NCBI RefSeq assembly: GCF_030272615.1
Contig: NC_081405.1
Coordinates: 469,084,008-469,148,007, forward strand
Direction: 5' to 3'
Source: Cryptomeria japonica
Lineage: Eukaryota; Streptophyta; Pinopsida; Cupressales; Cupressaceae
DNA length: 64,000 nucleotides
The notes beneath the pieces are model-generated. The model was not told the origin of the DNA, ran no database searches, and saw only the letters and a program-made list of their open reading frames with translations. A program made the translations under genes and the position numbers. Of the stretch, positions 1-11,599 are shown one piece after another; positions within the stretch are counted from its first letter, which is position 1; each line of letters starts with the position of its first letter.

Positions 1-1
1 A

Positions 2-892
2 TTGCATAGTATTATGAATAAGTTATTGGAACAAAATGTGCTTACTCTTCCTCCTATAAGGCAAATTGATCCTGCAAAGATTAATTCACCCTATTTTGAT
101 AACAAATCTTTTTGTCAATTTCATCGTCAACCTGGGCATGATACTGAAAAATGTTTTGCTTTAAAGGGGAAAATTCAAGATTTGATTGATAATAATACTA
201 TCTCTGTTTCTGGTGTGAATGATAAAGACAACACATCTGTAGCTCCTCCTAGCCAAAATCTTCATATTTTCACTGATCCATTACCTTCTCATACCTCTAA
301 TGCGATTGATACTACTGATTCACCTGATGATCTTGTGTCCATGACTCCAAATGTGATTAACTTTGTGGAGCAACAGAAAATCCCTAAAGAACCTTCCATC
401 ACATTTGATTCTAGTGAAACTATCAGGGCACCTGATGGTCCTTTATATATAGTTGCAAAAGTCAAGAACACACCTTGCCGTGGAGTGCTTATTGATCCTT
501 CTTGCATGGTTAATGTCATTACTGAAGAATTTCTTTTTACTTTACAATTGAATCAAGTGATCTATGACGAAACAGATGTGGTTGTGAAATTATTTGATGC
601 ATTTTCTTCTCCTGCAATTGGTTCTATTACATTACCTATTGAGGTCCATAACAAATCCCTTGATGTGAACTTTGCTATTATTCCATCTTGCGAACAATTT
701 CGTGTGAAGCTAGGCTATCCTTGGCTATCTTCCATGAAAGCTATTGCTTCTCCTATTCACAAGTGTTTGAAATTTCCCCATAATGGTGAAGTTGTTACTG
801 TCAATCATAGTCTCTTTAAACCAGCTGAAAGAACTTCTAGCGTTCCTATTGATTACTTTTGGCCTAAACGATTCCAATCTCTTCCTCCGTGA
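2..892 (+). pseudogene. gag C-terminus and retropepsin-like protease of outer gypsy-like element
   Basis: A 296-codon open stretch that enters from the left edge, so its true start is not visible. Near residues 36-50 there is a retroviral-type zinc-finger relative, FCQFHRQPGHDTEKC, followed by LKGKIQDLI, as at the end of Ty3/gypsy gag proteins. Residues about 140-245 look like a retropepsin fold: LYIVAKVKNTPCRGVLIDPSCMV, where the active-site D-[ST]-G is replaced by DPS, then a G-Y-P-W motif (LGYPWL). The protein would package RNA and mature the polyprotein. The altered active site suggests a dead or very divergent protease. A stop at 890 ends it, with related coding just after. Assignment to Ty3/gypsy is family knowledge; loss of activity is inference. 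Confidence 0.72.
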
Positions 893-934
893 AGTGATCA
901 TCTTTTCAAATCTTATCAAAAGTGGAAAACAGAT

Positions 935-1801
935 ATGATCCTATCTCTAAGTGAACCTAGAACACCCAAACATGACATTCCTATCATTCTTGAGAAGGAA
1001 GTTCTTCCTTTGAAAGATAAAACTAATGTCTTTCCTCAAGAAGATTCCCAACCCATCCCTATGGATGTGACTATGCCTATGATTAATAAACTTTCTAAAA
1101 GTAGACCTATCCCTCCTCGTCATGATGGACTTGGTCTCCTTCCAAAACCAAATATTCCTCCTTTATATGGAGCAGTTCCTCCTCCTTCCTCTTATGGAGA
1201 GAAGAGACCTTCCTCTTCTCCTATTGTTCAGCCTAAGAGACCACAACCTAAACACCCAAGTGATAAGGATGAGAACATTCCTCCTCCTCAATCTTCTCAA
1301 CTTCCTACTAAGACTAGATGAAATCATTCTGCACGTGAACGCCAACGAAAGCGTCGTCTTAGAGCTCAAACTTCGCAATCCCCAAAAACACCTTCAACAA
1401 GCATTATTCCATTTTCTCCTCAGCCGACGATTGAGCCGAAATCTCCTAAACATAAGATGCATGATGGTCTTGATCCTGTGCGAGTTAAAGATCCTATTTT
1501 TATAAATCTTGATGATGATATAGATGAAAATGTTATTCATGATGAAAATGCTACTTCTCCTGTTCATTCTGATAGTGAATATGAACTTGTTGATATTGAT
1601 AACCATTTATCTAACAAATTTTCTAAAGCACTTATCCTAGCTCCTAGACAAGAACACCGCGGCTTGGGATATGAACATAGCCCTTGTTTAGATCTTGTGA
1701 TAGCTCCATCTGCTGTGTTGGATGTTCCTCCTCTAGCGTGTTCCCTGCCTTCCCGAAACATTGATCAGCAAGATCGGGGGGTAGATGACGTGCTAGACTA
1801 G
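935..1801 (+). pseudogene. Proline-rich linker with G-patch-like motifs, 3' coding end of outer element
   Basis: Three open pieces (935-1321 in one frame, a short bridge, 1457-1801 in another) continue the coding of the gag-protease unit. The first is rich in proline and serine and contains a HDGLGLLPKPNIPP stretch; the last contains acidic runs and RGLGYE. GLG/GLGY motifs resemble the glycine patch found between protease and RT in several plant Ty3/gypsy polyproteins. No reverse transcriptase, RNase H or integrase follows before the polypurine tract at 2532, so this unit appears to lack pol. The frame change between 1321 and 1457 is either decay or a real recoding site; I favour decay. Confidence 0.5.
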
Positions 1802-2547
1802 TTTCATTAGCATAGCAGATTCTCTCCTCCTCTCTTTCGTTACTTCTTCTATGTGTTATTCTCATTCTTCTATTTGTTGTCCTTAGTGTTGTCTACTTGA
1901 GGACGATGCAAAGCATTGAGATCTCTCAATCTCTCTCATGTTGACTCAAAAGACACATGTGTCCCCTTCTTCTAGGTGACCTTCCTTTATTGGGGAATGA
2001 AGAACAATTATGCATACATACATATGATATACATGAATTATCATACAGCATACTGACCCTGAGGAAAGTGAAGTCACCTCGTGCTTTGTGTTTTGTGTCT
2101 ATTATCCTTGGGCTTATCTCACACTCGTAGGCTAAATCCTTGTGATAACGTGCTCCTTTCCCTTTTTCATTTTCTTATATGTATCACTACCTTAAAGCAA
2201 TCACCCCCGATGAGGCGTGTGCGATCACTTTAACGTAGGGGGGCATACATCCCGTTCATATCTTTTTAAGATACTTGAAAATTTCTTGACAAATTTAGCT
2301 TTGCCTTGAAAATTTTTGATATCTTTCTTGCATGACTCATAGTGAGGGAACCTTGCTACTAACAGTCATGGTTCTCCCTCGTGATCTTCCCTTTTACCTT
2401 GTCAATCGAAGTCGTAAGATCCTTAGTCCACTGTGGGCTTGGTGTATCTTGCCTCCTTGATGTGGTGAAAGTTTTTCAATGTTGTTTCCTTGTACTTTAC
2501 CGGAAGTATGAGCGTACGCTTATACTCCCGCTAAAGTGGGGGCTAAA
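1802..2547 (+). other. 3' untranslated region of outer element with polypurine tract
   Basis: No coding signal. The stretch ends in a purine-rich tract (AAAGTGGGGGCTAAA, about 2533-2547) directly against the LTR start TGTAGCG, the expected position of a plus-strand primer for a + strand element. Confidence 0.6.
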
Positions 2548-3384
2548 TGTAGCGTCCTAAAATTGTGACACTTGCAATTTCGACTGCATTTCGGTCTTGA
2601 TGATGGTGACGCAACACAGAACCTGAATGGAGACCCCGAAACTTGTCCAGGACACCAAAAATTGCATTTTTCAAGCACCTTGGCCTGAACCTCCTTTGCA
2701 CCCTACTGTCCCGGGAGGTGGGACCAGAGCGCCCAGTGCCCTGGTCCCCCAGGACCATGGCGCCCAGCGCCCTGGTCCCTGGCCCTATTTTGGGCCTGGT
2801 CTGCTATGGGACTTCAGGCCTTTTTGTTTGCAAATTGGAAAATTAACATTTCCTGGTCGGCCTAAGGTCGGGAAAATCAGTCTATCAGCCCTAATTGACA
2901 AGTATATAAACTACATTTTCCTCTTTCATTCGATATGATGGAAAAAATGTGGAAACTATACTCAAGCATTCTTTCAAGCAATTGATCATTCTAAGTCTCC
3001 ATTCAAGGCTAAGTGTTGCATTCAAGACAAAGATTCAACCATTGAAGAGGAGATCACATACTACATGCTACATACAACATACAACAATACAACAAACAAC
3101 AACATCTATACCTTCGCACATAAGGATACAAACATCCTTACAACAAGGTATTAGTACTTGTTTTACATTACAGACATTTACATTTACAACATTTCTCATT
3201 TCTTGGTTAATTCCAAAACCGGGGATTGACCTAAAGGCAAACCCCTAATCCCTAACCCCCTAATCGTCTTCGCTTTTCTGTGTGTAGGTTGCAGGTATGC
3301 AGCTAAAATTGAAGATTTGGAATCCTTGTGCAGAGACGAACAGATCCCCCTTCGTTTCGTGGATTTTTCGAAGGACCGTGTGCA
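2548..3384 (+). repeat. LTR of outer gypsy-like element
   Basis: Starts TGTAGCGTCC immediately after a polypurine tract, contains a TATA box (TATATAAA, 2903-2910), and is followed by a primer-site-like GGGCGCCATCGTCCC and then a gag leader. The 3' boundary near the TGCA at 3381-3384 is approximate because no second copy lies in the window. It carries an unusual GC-rich block at 2690-2790 in otherwise AT-rich sequence. Confidence 0.6.
2903..2910 (+). promoter_or_regulatory. TATA box of outer LTR
   Basis: TATATAAA lies about 355 bases inside the LTR, a plausible distance for a U3/R boundary of a + strand element. It is the only canonical TATA in the LTR. Confidence 0.45.
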
Positions 3385-3785
3385 CGCCGGGCGCCATCGT
3401 CCCATCAACTTTTGCTCAAATTTGTAGGACAGCGCCGTATCGACATTTTACTGCTAATTCCAAGTCCGCAGCTTCATCCTATATCCCTATCTCAGTTTAT
3501 AAGCGAATCTTTATCACTTTCTATGCATTCCTAGTTCAATCTTTCCATTTACATTCTTTACAAAAGAGGGTATCCTTGCTATCACAACCCCTTGAAACTC
3601 ATATAGAATCCAATCTTGCATTGTGTGGGATTGGATCTTGTGGGTTTCAACCCCTCTTTTGAATGTAAAGTCCCTCCTAAGTGAAAACCATCAACCCTAG
3701 TGACTCTCCCTTCTCCCTCCTCAGAGTTGGGGAGGGGAGAACGACTAGGGTTTGATTTTTCCGCTTTACAAGCCTATCCTAAACA
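3385..3785 (+). other. Primer site and 5' leader of outer element
   Basis: The primer-binding-site candidate GGGCGCCATCGTCCCA lies at about 3390-3405, just inside the putative LTR end. The rest is a leader without a supported coding region; open frames here lack protein-like composition. The leader ends at the gag ATG at 3786. Confidence 0.4.
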
Positions 3786-4138
3786 ATGTCTTCCTTACAA
3801 CAACAAATAACTTCTATGAATCAATCCAAGTATAGTGTCCCCACATTTGATGTAGTGAGCCCACTATCCAATGACATTGTTAGAGTTGTCCCTCCTAAAT
3901 ATGTAGAATTCACTCAACTGAAACTTTATAATGGAAAAGGTGATCCCTCAACTCATGTTAAAACATTCCAAAATTTGTGTAGTGACTTTGCCCATGATCA
4001 AAGATTTTTAGCAAAATTGTTTACTAGAACATTAGGGGATAGATCTTTCCAATGGTATTGTTCTTTTCCTCCTTATTCTATTACTTGTTTTCAACACCTA
4101 GATAATGCTTTTATTCAACAATTTCACAATAACATTTG
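3786..4138 (+). pseudogene. gag of outer gypsy-like element, 5' part
   Basis: Begins ATG TCT TCC and encodes a Retrotrans_gag-type protein (capsid of Ty3/gypsy particles): LYNGKGDPSTHVKTF, a DPxxHVxxF signature, then FLAKLFTRTLGDRSFQWY and a helical capsid segment. It is cut at codon 118 by element A. The duplicated target ATTTG occupies 4134-4138 here and 44905-44909 on the other side, where the same capsid coding resumes. The short tail after 4138 is LTR sequence, not gag. Confidence 0.8.
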
Positions 4139-5239
4139 TGATAAAATTATAAGGCACTGAGAGGGGGGTGAATCAATGCAAGCAAAAACAACAACATAAA
4201 TTTGATCACCAATTTTATCAATTTGAAACTTAACCAGCATGCAAGGAAAATAACCCCATAAGCTAACACCCAATAAAGCATGCAAATTATAACACAATGT
4301 TTTTTTGTGTGGAAACCCAAATGGGAAAAACCATGGTGGGAATTATTAACCACAAGATCAACTATCTGCAGAATAGGGATCTGGCCAGTTAAGGTCTTAC
4401 AATTGCTCTATTAGGAGCACACCCAATTAAGAGTGTCTTAGCCTAGTTAGGAGCTATTACAATAAGTTTTGTTAGGACCATCCCTGTTAAGAGCTACCCA
4501 ACAATCGGATTTAAACAACACAAGTTAATGTGTGACCCTATTAAGGGATTTAACCTTTGGACCTATGAGGATCCTACCACACCCTATTAGGAGTGACCTT
4601 GTTAGAGAATTTTATCTTGCTGCAACTATTATGGAACAACAAGTGACTAATCTGCATATAGCACCTATGTTCCTAATTAGATCCACTTTAGATATTCTTC
4701 TAAAAATGACTAAACATCAATACAGAGCTTCACCTTTCACCACACAATCAAATTTGCACTATAGATCTCATGTCTAATACATCATCACACAATATACTCC
4801 TTTTTATAAACAGCTCTACTAAGTTAGCTAAGAACCCTTCGAACAATTTCCTAGGTTCAATGTATCTAGTCAACCTTGCACATTATGCTTTACTCATGTC
4901 GGCCACAAACAACTTAACTCAAAAATAAAACATTAAGTCTACCGATTAACTATTCTTTATGACTGGCTACTCATAACATCTTAACTCACTCCAAACTTTG
5001 AATTTGTTGATGTGGTTGTGGTCATAGACTCTTGCCAATATCATGAACATACATTCCAAACCGCAACACTTACCTCTTCACCAATCTTCCATACCGGTTG
5101 CTTGAACATAACTCTATTACTGTTTACCGCTTGTACTAAATGACTTAGACAACCGATAAAACATGGTTGCCATCAATGACAACACAATACAAGTCATCAC
5201 TCAACCTATTACATCAAAATCATTATTATCAAGCCAACA
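4139..5239 (-). repeat. Element A 3' LTR
   Basis: 1,101 bp, read TGTTGGCTTG...TTTTATCA on the minus strand. It matches 43729-44904 along its length, with small indels (a segment near 44530-44580 is absent here). It contains the conserved GGTTTTTCCC block (complement at 4323-4332) and a cluster of CCCTTAA/CCTAATAGG-type motifs at 4380-4620. Confidence 0.88.
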
Positions 5240-5410
5240 ATATCCCCCTTTGGCATTGATGGCAACACTTAGGAAAAATTTTGTCAACTAAGTGTCATAT
5301 TACAAAAATAATGACTGACTCAAATACATACAAAACTCCCCCTTAGCAATTACATGCTATTACAAAATTTTAACTGACCAATACTACTCCCCCTTTGACA
5401 ACAATGACAA
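5240..5410 (-). promoter_or_regulatory. Repeated polypurine tracts before element A 3' LTR
   Basis: On the minus strand three purine runs precede the LTR: AAAGGGGGAG (about 5388-5398), TAAGGGGGAG (about 5336-5346) and CCAAAGGGGGATAT (about 5241-5254), the last touching the LTR. The final one is the likely plus-strand primer; repetition of the tract is known from Sirevirus-type copia elements. Confidence 0.65.
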
Positions 5411-5486
5411 AGGTAATCAAATACATGTAAAACAAAATGAATACAATAGACCAAAATTTGTATTACCAGTGCAAAGAGTATAAGAG

Positions 5487-8178
5487 TCAATAGGTTACAT
5501 ATTCCATTTTTGAAAAAATGTCGTCAAAATTAATCTTCAAATCCTGCAAGTCATTATCCCATGTTGCAAGAAGAGTGGATGTGATCTTAATGTGTGTCTA
5601 TATCTAGTGTGCAATTTCATCCATGGCATCTAGAGTGCTCATCTTCAGTGTCAGCAAGATTGCCTTTGTTTCCTTGTAGCCTCTTTGCAAAATTTGTAAC
5701 TTGGGGACTATATGTGTCTGTAACTCTTGTAGAGTTGCAGTCCATTTAACCTTTTTTGCCTCATATGACTTCAACTTATGTTGTACACTTACAATAGAAT
5801 GGCAAAAATTTATAACTAAATAATTTAGAGGATCAAATGATTCACTCATAACCTTTATTGTCTATTGTTCTGCCTTGATCTTCTTCTCTATATCATCAAG
5901 AAATAATGAAAAATTACAAATTGTAGACACTATTTTACCTCTGGTTTTGAGTGTATCTTTTATCTGTTCCATATTGTCACTAAGACCTACCCTGTCTCTA
6001 TCAATTTTCTTGATCAAAATTACAATCCTTCTCTTCTCATATTCCTTCACAGCATTCTTGATTGTATCTTCTTCTAGGCTCTTCATCTGCTCACCTGTTG
6101 ATGTAACCAAATGTTCTAGTTTGTCAATAGGTGTAGGAAGACTATCAATATCAGTCTCTAGTAGTAAACTGGAAAGTATATCTATTGCACTTTGAATAGT
6201 TTGTGCTTCTTTTCTCTGAGCCTTCATAATCTTATTTTGTGCCTTAGATTGCATGGAAGATGCAATCTCCACCAGCTCAATAGGACTCAACATATCCATG
6301 TTTATCAGTCCTTGTATGCTCACAATATCATCTTCCTCATCATCATCAATTATCTTCTTTGATCTAAGTGACCGAGAAGTCACTTTTTGTTCTTGCTCTT
6401 CCTTTTGTTTTTCTTTCTCCTTCTATTTCTCTGGATCCTTCTCATGCTCCTTTTCTTTCTCTCCATATTTCTCCTCTTCCTTCTCCTTGCCCTTCACCAG
6501 TGGTGCAATGGTTTGCACATCTTCTATTTGTGTAACTACCAGTGGCTCTTGTGCTTCTGTCTTTTCCGGTTTCTCAATAGGATGTACATTTTTTGTTTGC
6601 TCATTCACCGGTTGCTCTATCATTTCTTCATCTGTATTTTTTTATTTTTCTCTTTCTTCACCTATACCGGTTGAATTAGCTCCTGGTAATACATTCTCGT
6701 CATCAGGAATAATGATTGTTTCTTGCTCAGTGTGTGTATTAAATGTTGTGTTAGCAAAAAACAATCTCATCCAGTATGATTTCATCAATATTCACATTGT
6801 TAGGGAGATCTTCTCCCTTTAATCTCTCTGGTTCCTCTTCTTTAGGAATAAGTCCTAAAAACTTCTTCAAAATATCCTTAGTCTCATATTGTACCGACTG
6901 GGATTCTCCACCAAGCAATCTTGTAAGCCTTTTCTTTGATCTAAAGAATGGTTTTAAATTCAAAAAATTATTTTGCAATTCCTCCTTTGAGGCTTTCAGT
7001 TGTAAACTTACAAGAATAAATTCAATAATTTCCATGTCTTGTTTTATTGCAGCTTGTCATCTTGCATCTAATTTACTGTACAAATAATTTGGTATTTGCC
7101 CTTGTAATTCAATCAGAGTTTTACTGAACTTATTCATTAAGAAAACTACCGCATCTTCAATTTGCCTTTTCTCATCTTCACTAAATTTGTCATAAATTTT
7201 ATTCAAACCAACTAATATACCATACTCCTTAATGTGTAACAATAATTTTTCAAAGGGAGTAAGTTTAGTTACCAGTTTCTTAACTGATTTTAAAGTAGAT
7301 GCTCCAACAACCTTTGATTTCTTACCACTGGCTATCATCTCTTTCTTCTCTCCTTGAAACTATGTTTCTTCTTCATCTGCAACTCTCTTTTCTTTCTCAT
7401 TCTTCCTCTTATTGATGACTACCAGTGATTTATGTGTAGGGAGCTTGATTTCTTTCCCCTTTCTCTTGAATTAAAATTTAGAAGGTTTCTCTTTAGCAGT
7501 TGTGCTTCTTGTTTGTCTACCAATACTGATATTGGTTGGGGCACTAGAGGATTCAACAACCTTCTTTGCTTCAAACTTATCTCTAGCCTCAGAAATCGCC
7601 TCTTTAGTAAATCTCTGTGAAACAACAAATTCTTCCACCTTTTATCTAACTTTCTTTGCAATGACCGGCTTGTAAAGCTCAGAATGCACCTCAATAAATT
7701 TCTCCTTATATGTTCCAAACCTTGTTACATTTGGATGTATTGGTGTAGATAGAAGATGATCAACATAAGCAATCAAAAGATCAGCTTCTACCTCATAACC
7801 CATTAGCATCATCCATGATGTCCTAGGGTTTGTTGCCTCCATCTAGCAAGTGTCAGTATCAACCATGAAATAGATAGAATCTTCATACTTTCTAACACCT
7901 TGTACCGGTATCCTTTCTCTTTCATGCATCCTCTTCTGAAAGTCTTTGAAATATCCCCAAATTACCTTTGTAAAATCATTACTGATCATCATGATGTTGT
8001 TCTTAATTTGTAGCATTGCCAATGTACCTTCTTGCCATAGAATATCACCGATATCGGGAAAGGAGTTTTGGAAATAGAAAAATAAACCTATGAACAACTG
8101 TCCAGATTTAAATTTATGCCTTTTATCCTTCTTGATAGATTCTCGATTTAATATCAACTAGGTTCTCAGGGCTTCAGC
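5487..8178 (-). pseudogene. Element A ORF2, C-terminal two thirds (unknown protein)
   Basis: Six minus-strand open pieces (between 8157 and 5487) form a long decayed coding region continuing from 9670-9561. Conserved islands shared with element B: MEATNPRTSWMMLMGYEVEADL versus LMEAVVPRTIWVTEMGYEAD in B, and FSEDEKRQIEDAVVFLMNKF followed by IPNYLYSKLDAR versus LSNDEKESIENSVILHL and IPNDLYRRLEAR in B. Between them lies a Lys/Glu-rich low-complexity stretch (about 6420-6620). The C-terminal part (6383-5487) is predicted helical, heptad-like, ending near 5487. I recognise no enzyme or domain. Function unknown; a structural or nucleic-acid-binding role would fit the charged helical make-up, but that is a guess. 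Confidence 0.68.
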
Positions 8179-9555
8179 TGATGAATAATGATGAATAGTA
8201 AATACCCAACAGGTACTAAGAGGGGGGCTGAATCCGTACAAACAAAAATTTCTCCTACAACTTAAACTACAAAGACTACACAAACTGGCAAACAACATCA
8301 TCAACCTAAATCAAGACAATACCAGCAAAACATAGTAAGACTGTAAAAGACAAACCGATAACACTTAGAACTTCTCAAAACCTAATATCTCATCTCAACT
8401 TCACCCATATGCTTAAGAAGGTAATACATCAGAAATACAATGACCATTAGATCAACATGCTTTACCGCTTAACAGAAAACACTAAATCATCACATGAAAA
8501 AACATCATACATAACACACTAATTTTTCACGTGGAAACCCAACTGGGAAAAACCATGGTGGGGATGAATACCCACAAGTTGTTCTTGAACTCTTCTGAAG
8601 TCCGCTCTGTTAGGAGCCTAGTTCGGTTAAATACTTTACAATAGGTTCTGCTAGGAACTGATCCTGCTAGGGATCACCCAGTTAAGGGATGGCTAAATAC
8701 CCAGTTAGAGGTTAAAACCCTGTTAAAGGTTACCTCGTAAGAGGATTTGAAGAACTCAATGATTTTGAGTCACCCTGTTAAAGATACCTAGTAAAGGGAT
8801 TTTCTAACTGCTAAAATGGTTAGAAGTCAACAGGTAATACACTGATCTGATAACAACACTCAATGCCAAGGTAGATGCACTTTAGACCCTTTACATCTGC
8901 AATCTTACTCTACAGATCTCTACTCACTTCTTCGATTTGGAAAGAATCACCTCACATACATTCATTTGCCAACAAATTCAAATGAAAATTATTGTCAACC
9001 TTATAGACAACAATTAGGTTGGTGGCCAAAACCTAAAACCCTAAGCATCTAGGTTAACAATACAGTCGTTAATCCTAACTGTTTAAACACATTACATAGG
9101 GTAAAACAATCTTGAATAAATCTCAAGACATCCTACATCATCCATTCTTTACTGCTTCTGGAAGCTGATAACCCATCACACGCTCTCTACTGTTTACTAA
9201 GACTTTGCACATTCCTGAGGTAGATAGAATCAATCTTCTTATGCAAGATCCTTAAGGAAATTCTTCACGCGCACAAGGCTGACATAGAAATGTGGTCTAA
9301 TATTCATTTCAATGCTAACTCATCATAGGATGTCGTCAGTCGAATCAAATAGACTTGGAATGCATCAGCCGAAAACCCTGAAGCTGATATTACCAACCGG
9401 TAGTCATATCAAGTGAAACCCCGATACAAACTTTACATATACCAGTTCACTTGCTAGTTTACTTACTTCAACATATCGGTTCATGCTTCAGTATATTGAC
9501 ATCAATGACAACATAAATTATTATCATGTCATCAAACTCTACACATATGCCAACA
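8179..9555 (-). mobile_element. Solo LTR of a copia-type element inside element A
   Basis: 1,377 bp, TGATGAATAA at the left and GCCAACA at the right, flanked by TCAGC (8174-8178) and TCGGC (9556-9560), a 5-bp duplication with one mismatch. Layout matches the LTRs of element G (GGTACTAAGAGGGGGG near the end, GGTTTTTCCC block complement at about 8545, clusters of GTTAAGGGAT). No internal sequence is present, so it arose by LTR-LTR recombination. Its removal joins ORF2 of element A at 8178 and 9561. Confidence 0.82.
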
Positions 9556-9560
9556 TCGGC

Positions 9561-9670
9561 AAGATCACCCTCTGCATTTTCTTTAATCATCTAGTAGGCA
9601 ATGTGAATCACAGCTCCGAGAATAGTGTTTGTTCTTCTTGAATGATCAATCCTATATCCAATGACCATAG
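9561..9670 (-). pseudogene. Element A ORF2, middle fragment
   Basis: A 110-bp piece between element B (duplication CATAG, 9666-9670) and the solo LTR. It encodes MVIGYRIDHSRRTNTILGAV followed by IHIAY, a stop, and MIKENAEGDLAD, which aligns with ILGYKVTHANILNSISS, YDMVNNNAKIDICEWL in element B. Across element B the upstream partner is NEIEDLEVKFSP (from 41363), aligning with DVKDINVRFIS of B. The reading frame is thus continuous once the inserts are taken out. Confidence 0.75.
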
Positions 9671-10417
9671 TGTTGGCAAATGCACACTCCAATGAGAAAT
9701 TGTAGGTGATTGAAGGTATTGTCATTGATGGCAACCTTACAATCCTATGGCACCGACAGACACCGGCACCGACAAAGATGTTCACGGACACCATGGCCGA
9801 CAAGATTTTGTTTATTATATTTTATATTTAATTGTAAAATCTTTTTGTAAGCTGACAAGGCAAATTGTATTAGGACTCATATAAGTATGAGATCTTGTAA
9901 GAACATTTAAAAATGAGGAATATGCGAGATGGATAATATGTGTGAATATTAAGGCAGATTGTGGAATAAGGTTTATGACTATAGCAAGAGCTTAAACCGA
10001 TACTGAACTTGGCATAGCAGATGCTGATCCGAAGAAGTACATGATATTGGATTTACTCAATCCACTTTTGTAAGTCAGTGAGACTTCTCTTTTTGTATTT
10101 AAGCAGTGAGCTTTAGGCAGTTGGCCTTCCTACATGTGTAGGCCCCTATTGTATTAGTAATATTCACTTATTGGCTAGTTAATGAATATTCTGGGTTACA
10201 AATCCCACCGAGGTTTTTCCCACATCAAGTTTCCTCATTAAAAATATTGTGTTATGGTGTGCTTTCTATGTTGTGGTTATTGTTCTTATCTACTACATTA
10301 ATTTTTGTTTATCGGTATACTGTTTTGAGATACAATTCATTTAATAAGTTAATAAAATCCATTAATCGGTTAGATACTAATTCAGCCCCCCTCTCAGTAT
10401 CTTTGGGAATCCTAACA
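9671..10417 (+). repeat. Element B 5' LTR
   Basis: 747 bp, TG...CA. Near the 3' end it holds the CACCGAGGTTTTTCCC block (about 10207-10222) and the CCCCCCTCTCAGTA C-tract, both shared by the copia LTRs in this window. Confidence 0.9.
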
Positions 10418-10418
10418 A

Positions 10419-10433
10419 TTGGTATTAGAGCCT
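10419..10433 (+). promoter_or_regulatory. Element B primer-binding site
   Basis: TTGGTATTAGAGCC sits one base after the LTR. It is close to the TGGTATCAGAGC sequence complementary to the 3' end of plant initiator-methionine tRNA, the usual copia primer. Confidence 0.8.
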
Positions 10434-10464
10434 GGTCCTCTATTTTCAAAAGCCTAACAGCTTG

Positions 10465-11599
10465 ATGAAGATTCTGACACCAGCAGAGATGGAAAATTTG
10501 AGAAAGTAACTGGAAACATCTCTTGCAGATTATGATGTAGAAAAGTTGAAAAATATGAAACTTGAAGATGATCTGAAGGCTACACAAGAAATCATTCAGG
10601 GACTTCAAGGAAATCTCACTATTGCTAGGAACAAAAGAAGAGAACTTCATGAGAAACTACATAGTGATGATGATGAAAAAGAGACTCTTAATGATCTGGT
10701 AAGCAAACTGAAACAAGAGAATATGTCTTTGAGAAATGAGATGCAAGACATGACCATGAGATTTTGTAAAGACACTGAAAACAAAAAGAAGAATGAAGAT
10801 GATTTGGCTAGAAGAATCAATGATGCTGCAAATGAAAATCTAAGACTCAGTCATGAGAATGATATGTTAAAAAAAAAATGATTCACTTGGAACATGATAA
10901 AACTAAACTCATGAGACAAAAGGATTTCTTGGAAAATGAGTTGGCTACTACAAATCAACACTAGGAGAAATTCAAGAAAAGTTCAAAAGAACTTGATGAC
11001 ATGCTGAAAAATTAGAAACCTAATGAAGATACTAATGGACTTGGCTTTGAAGTTGGTGAAAGCTCTGGCACTACAAACAACATGATCACAACAAACCAGT
11101 AAGACAACCTAATGCTTACAAATGTAATGGAAAATGCTTTAACTGTAACAAGTATGGTCATAGAGAAAATCAAGATAGATCTAGAAACAATCAGAACACC
11201 AATGCACCCACCGATAAATGTTCTAAATGCAATAAAGTTGGTCATAACTTAGAAAATTGTAGAATGAATGTAAGATGTTATGTTTGTGGAAGATTTGGAC
11301 ACTTATCTAATCAATGCAGAACACATACCGGCATAGGATATGGAAAAGCAATTCAAAAAAACAATGTGACTTGGTATGCTTGTAACAAGATTGGATATAT
11401 TGCAAAATTTTGTAGAAGTAAGGCATCATCGGCAAATAAAAAAGGACCCAGTTTGAAAGGTAAAGAAAAGGTTGAAGAAGTAAAGCAAGAATTTTCAAAA
11501 CAATGGATCAAGAAGTCAGATATGAATGTTAATGAAGCTATCCCTTCACTGGTAGAACAAAGTATCACTCCATCGGCAGGAGATTCTTCATCTAATTGA
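10465..11599 (+). pseudogene. Element B ORF1: coiled coil plus four CCHC zinc knuckles
   Basis: Starts ATG AAG ATT CTG about 30 bases after the primer site. The first 200 or so residues form a long charged coiled coil (LKQENMSLRNEMQDM; ENLRLSHENDML). Then come four zinc-knuckle motifs: CFNCNKYGHRENQD (last Cys lost), CSKCNKVGHNLENC, CYVCGRFGHLSNQC and ACNKIGYIAKFC (His to Tyr). It would be a gag-like RNA-binding protein with the coiled coil as assembly domain; it shows no UBN2/Retrotrans_gag capsid signature. Decay: a stop at about 10507, a slip in an A-run at 10867-10878, further stops before the knuckles. Element A has the same order of parts. Confidence 0.75.

Noticed and set aside
3297-3662. 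Open frame across the outer LTR/leader junction
   Set aside because: Crosses the primer-site region, has no protein-family features, and precedes the clear gag start.
6253-6822. Serine/phenylalanine-rich plus-strand frames
   Set aside because: Antisense of the Lys/Glu-rich part of element A ORF2; composition follows from that.
9591-9803. Minus-strand frame across 9670
   Set aside because: Its upstream half is element B LTR sequence; only 9561-9670 is element A coding.
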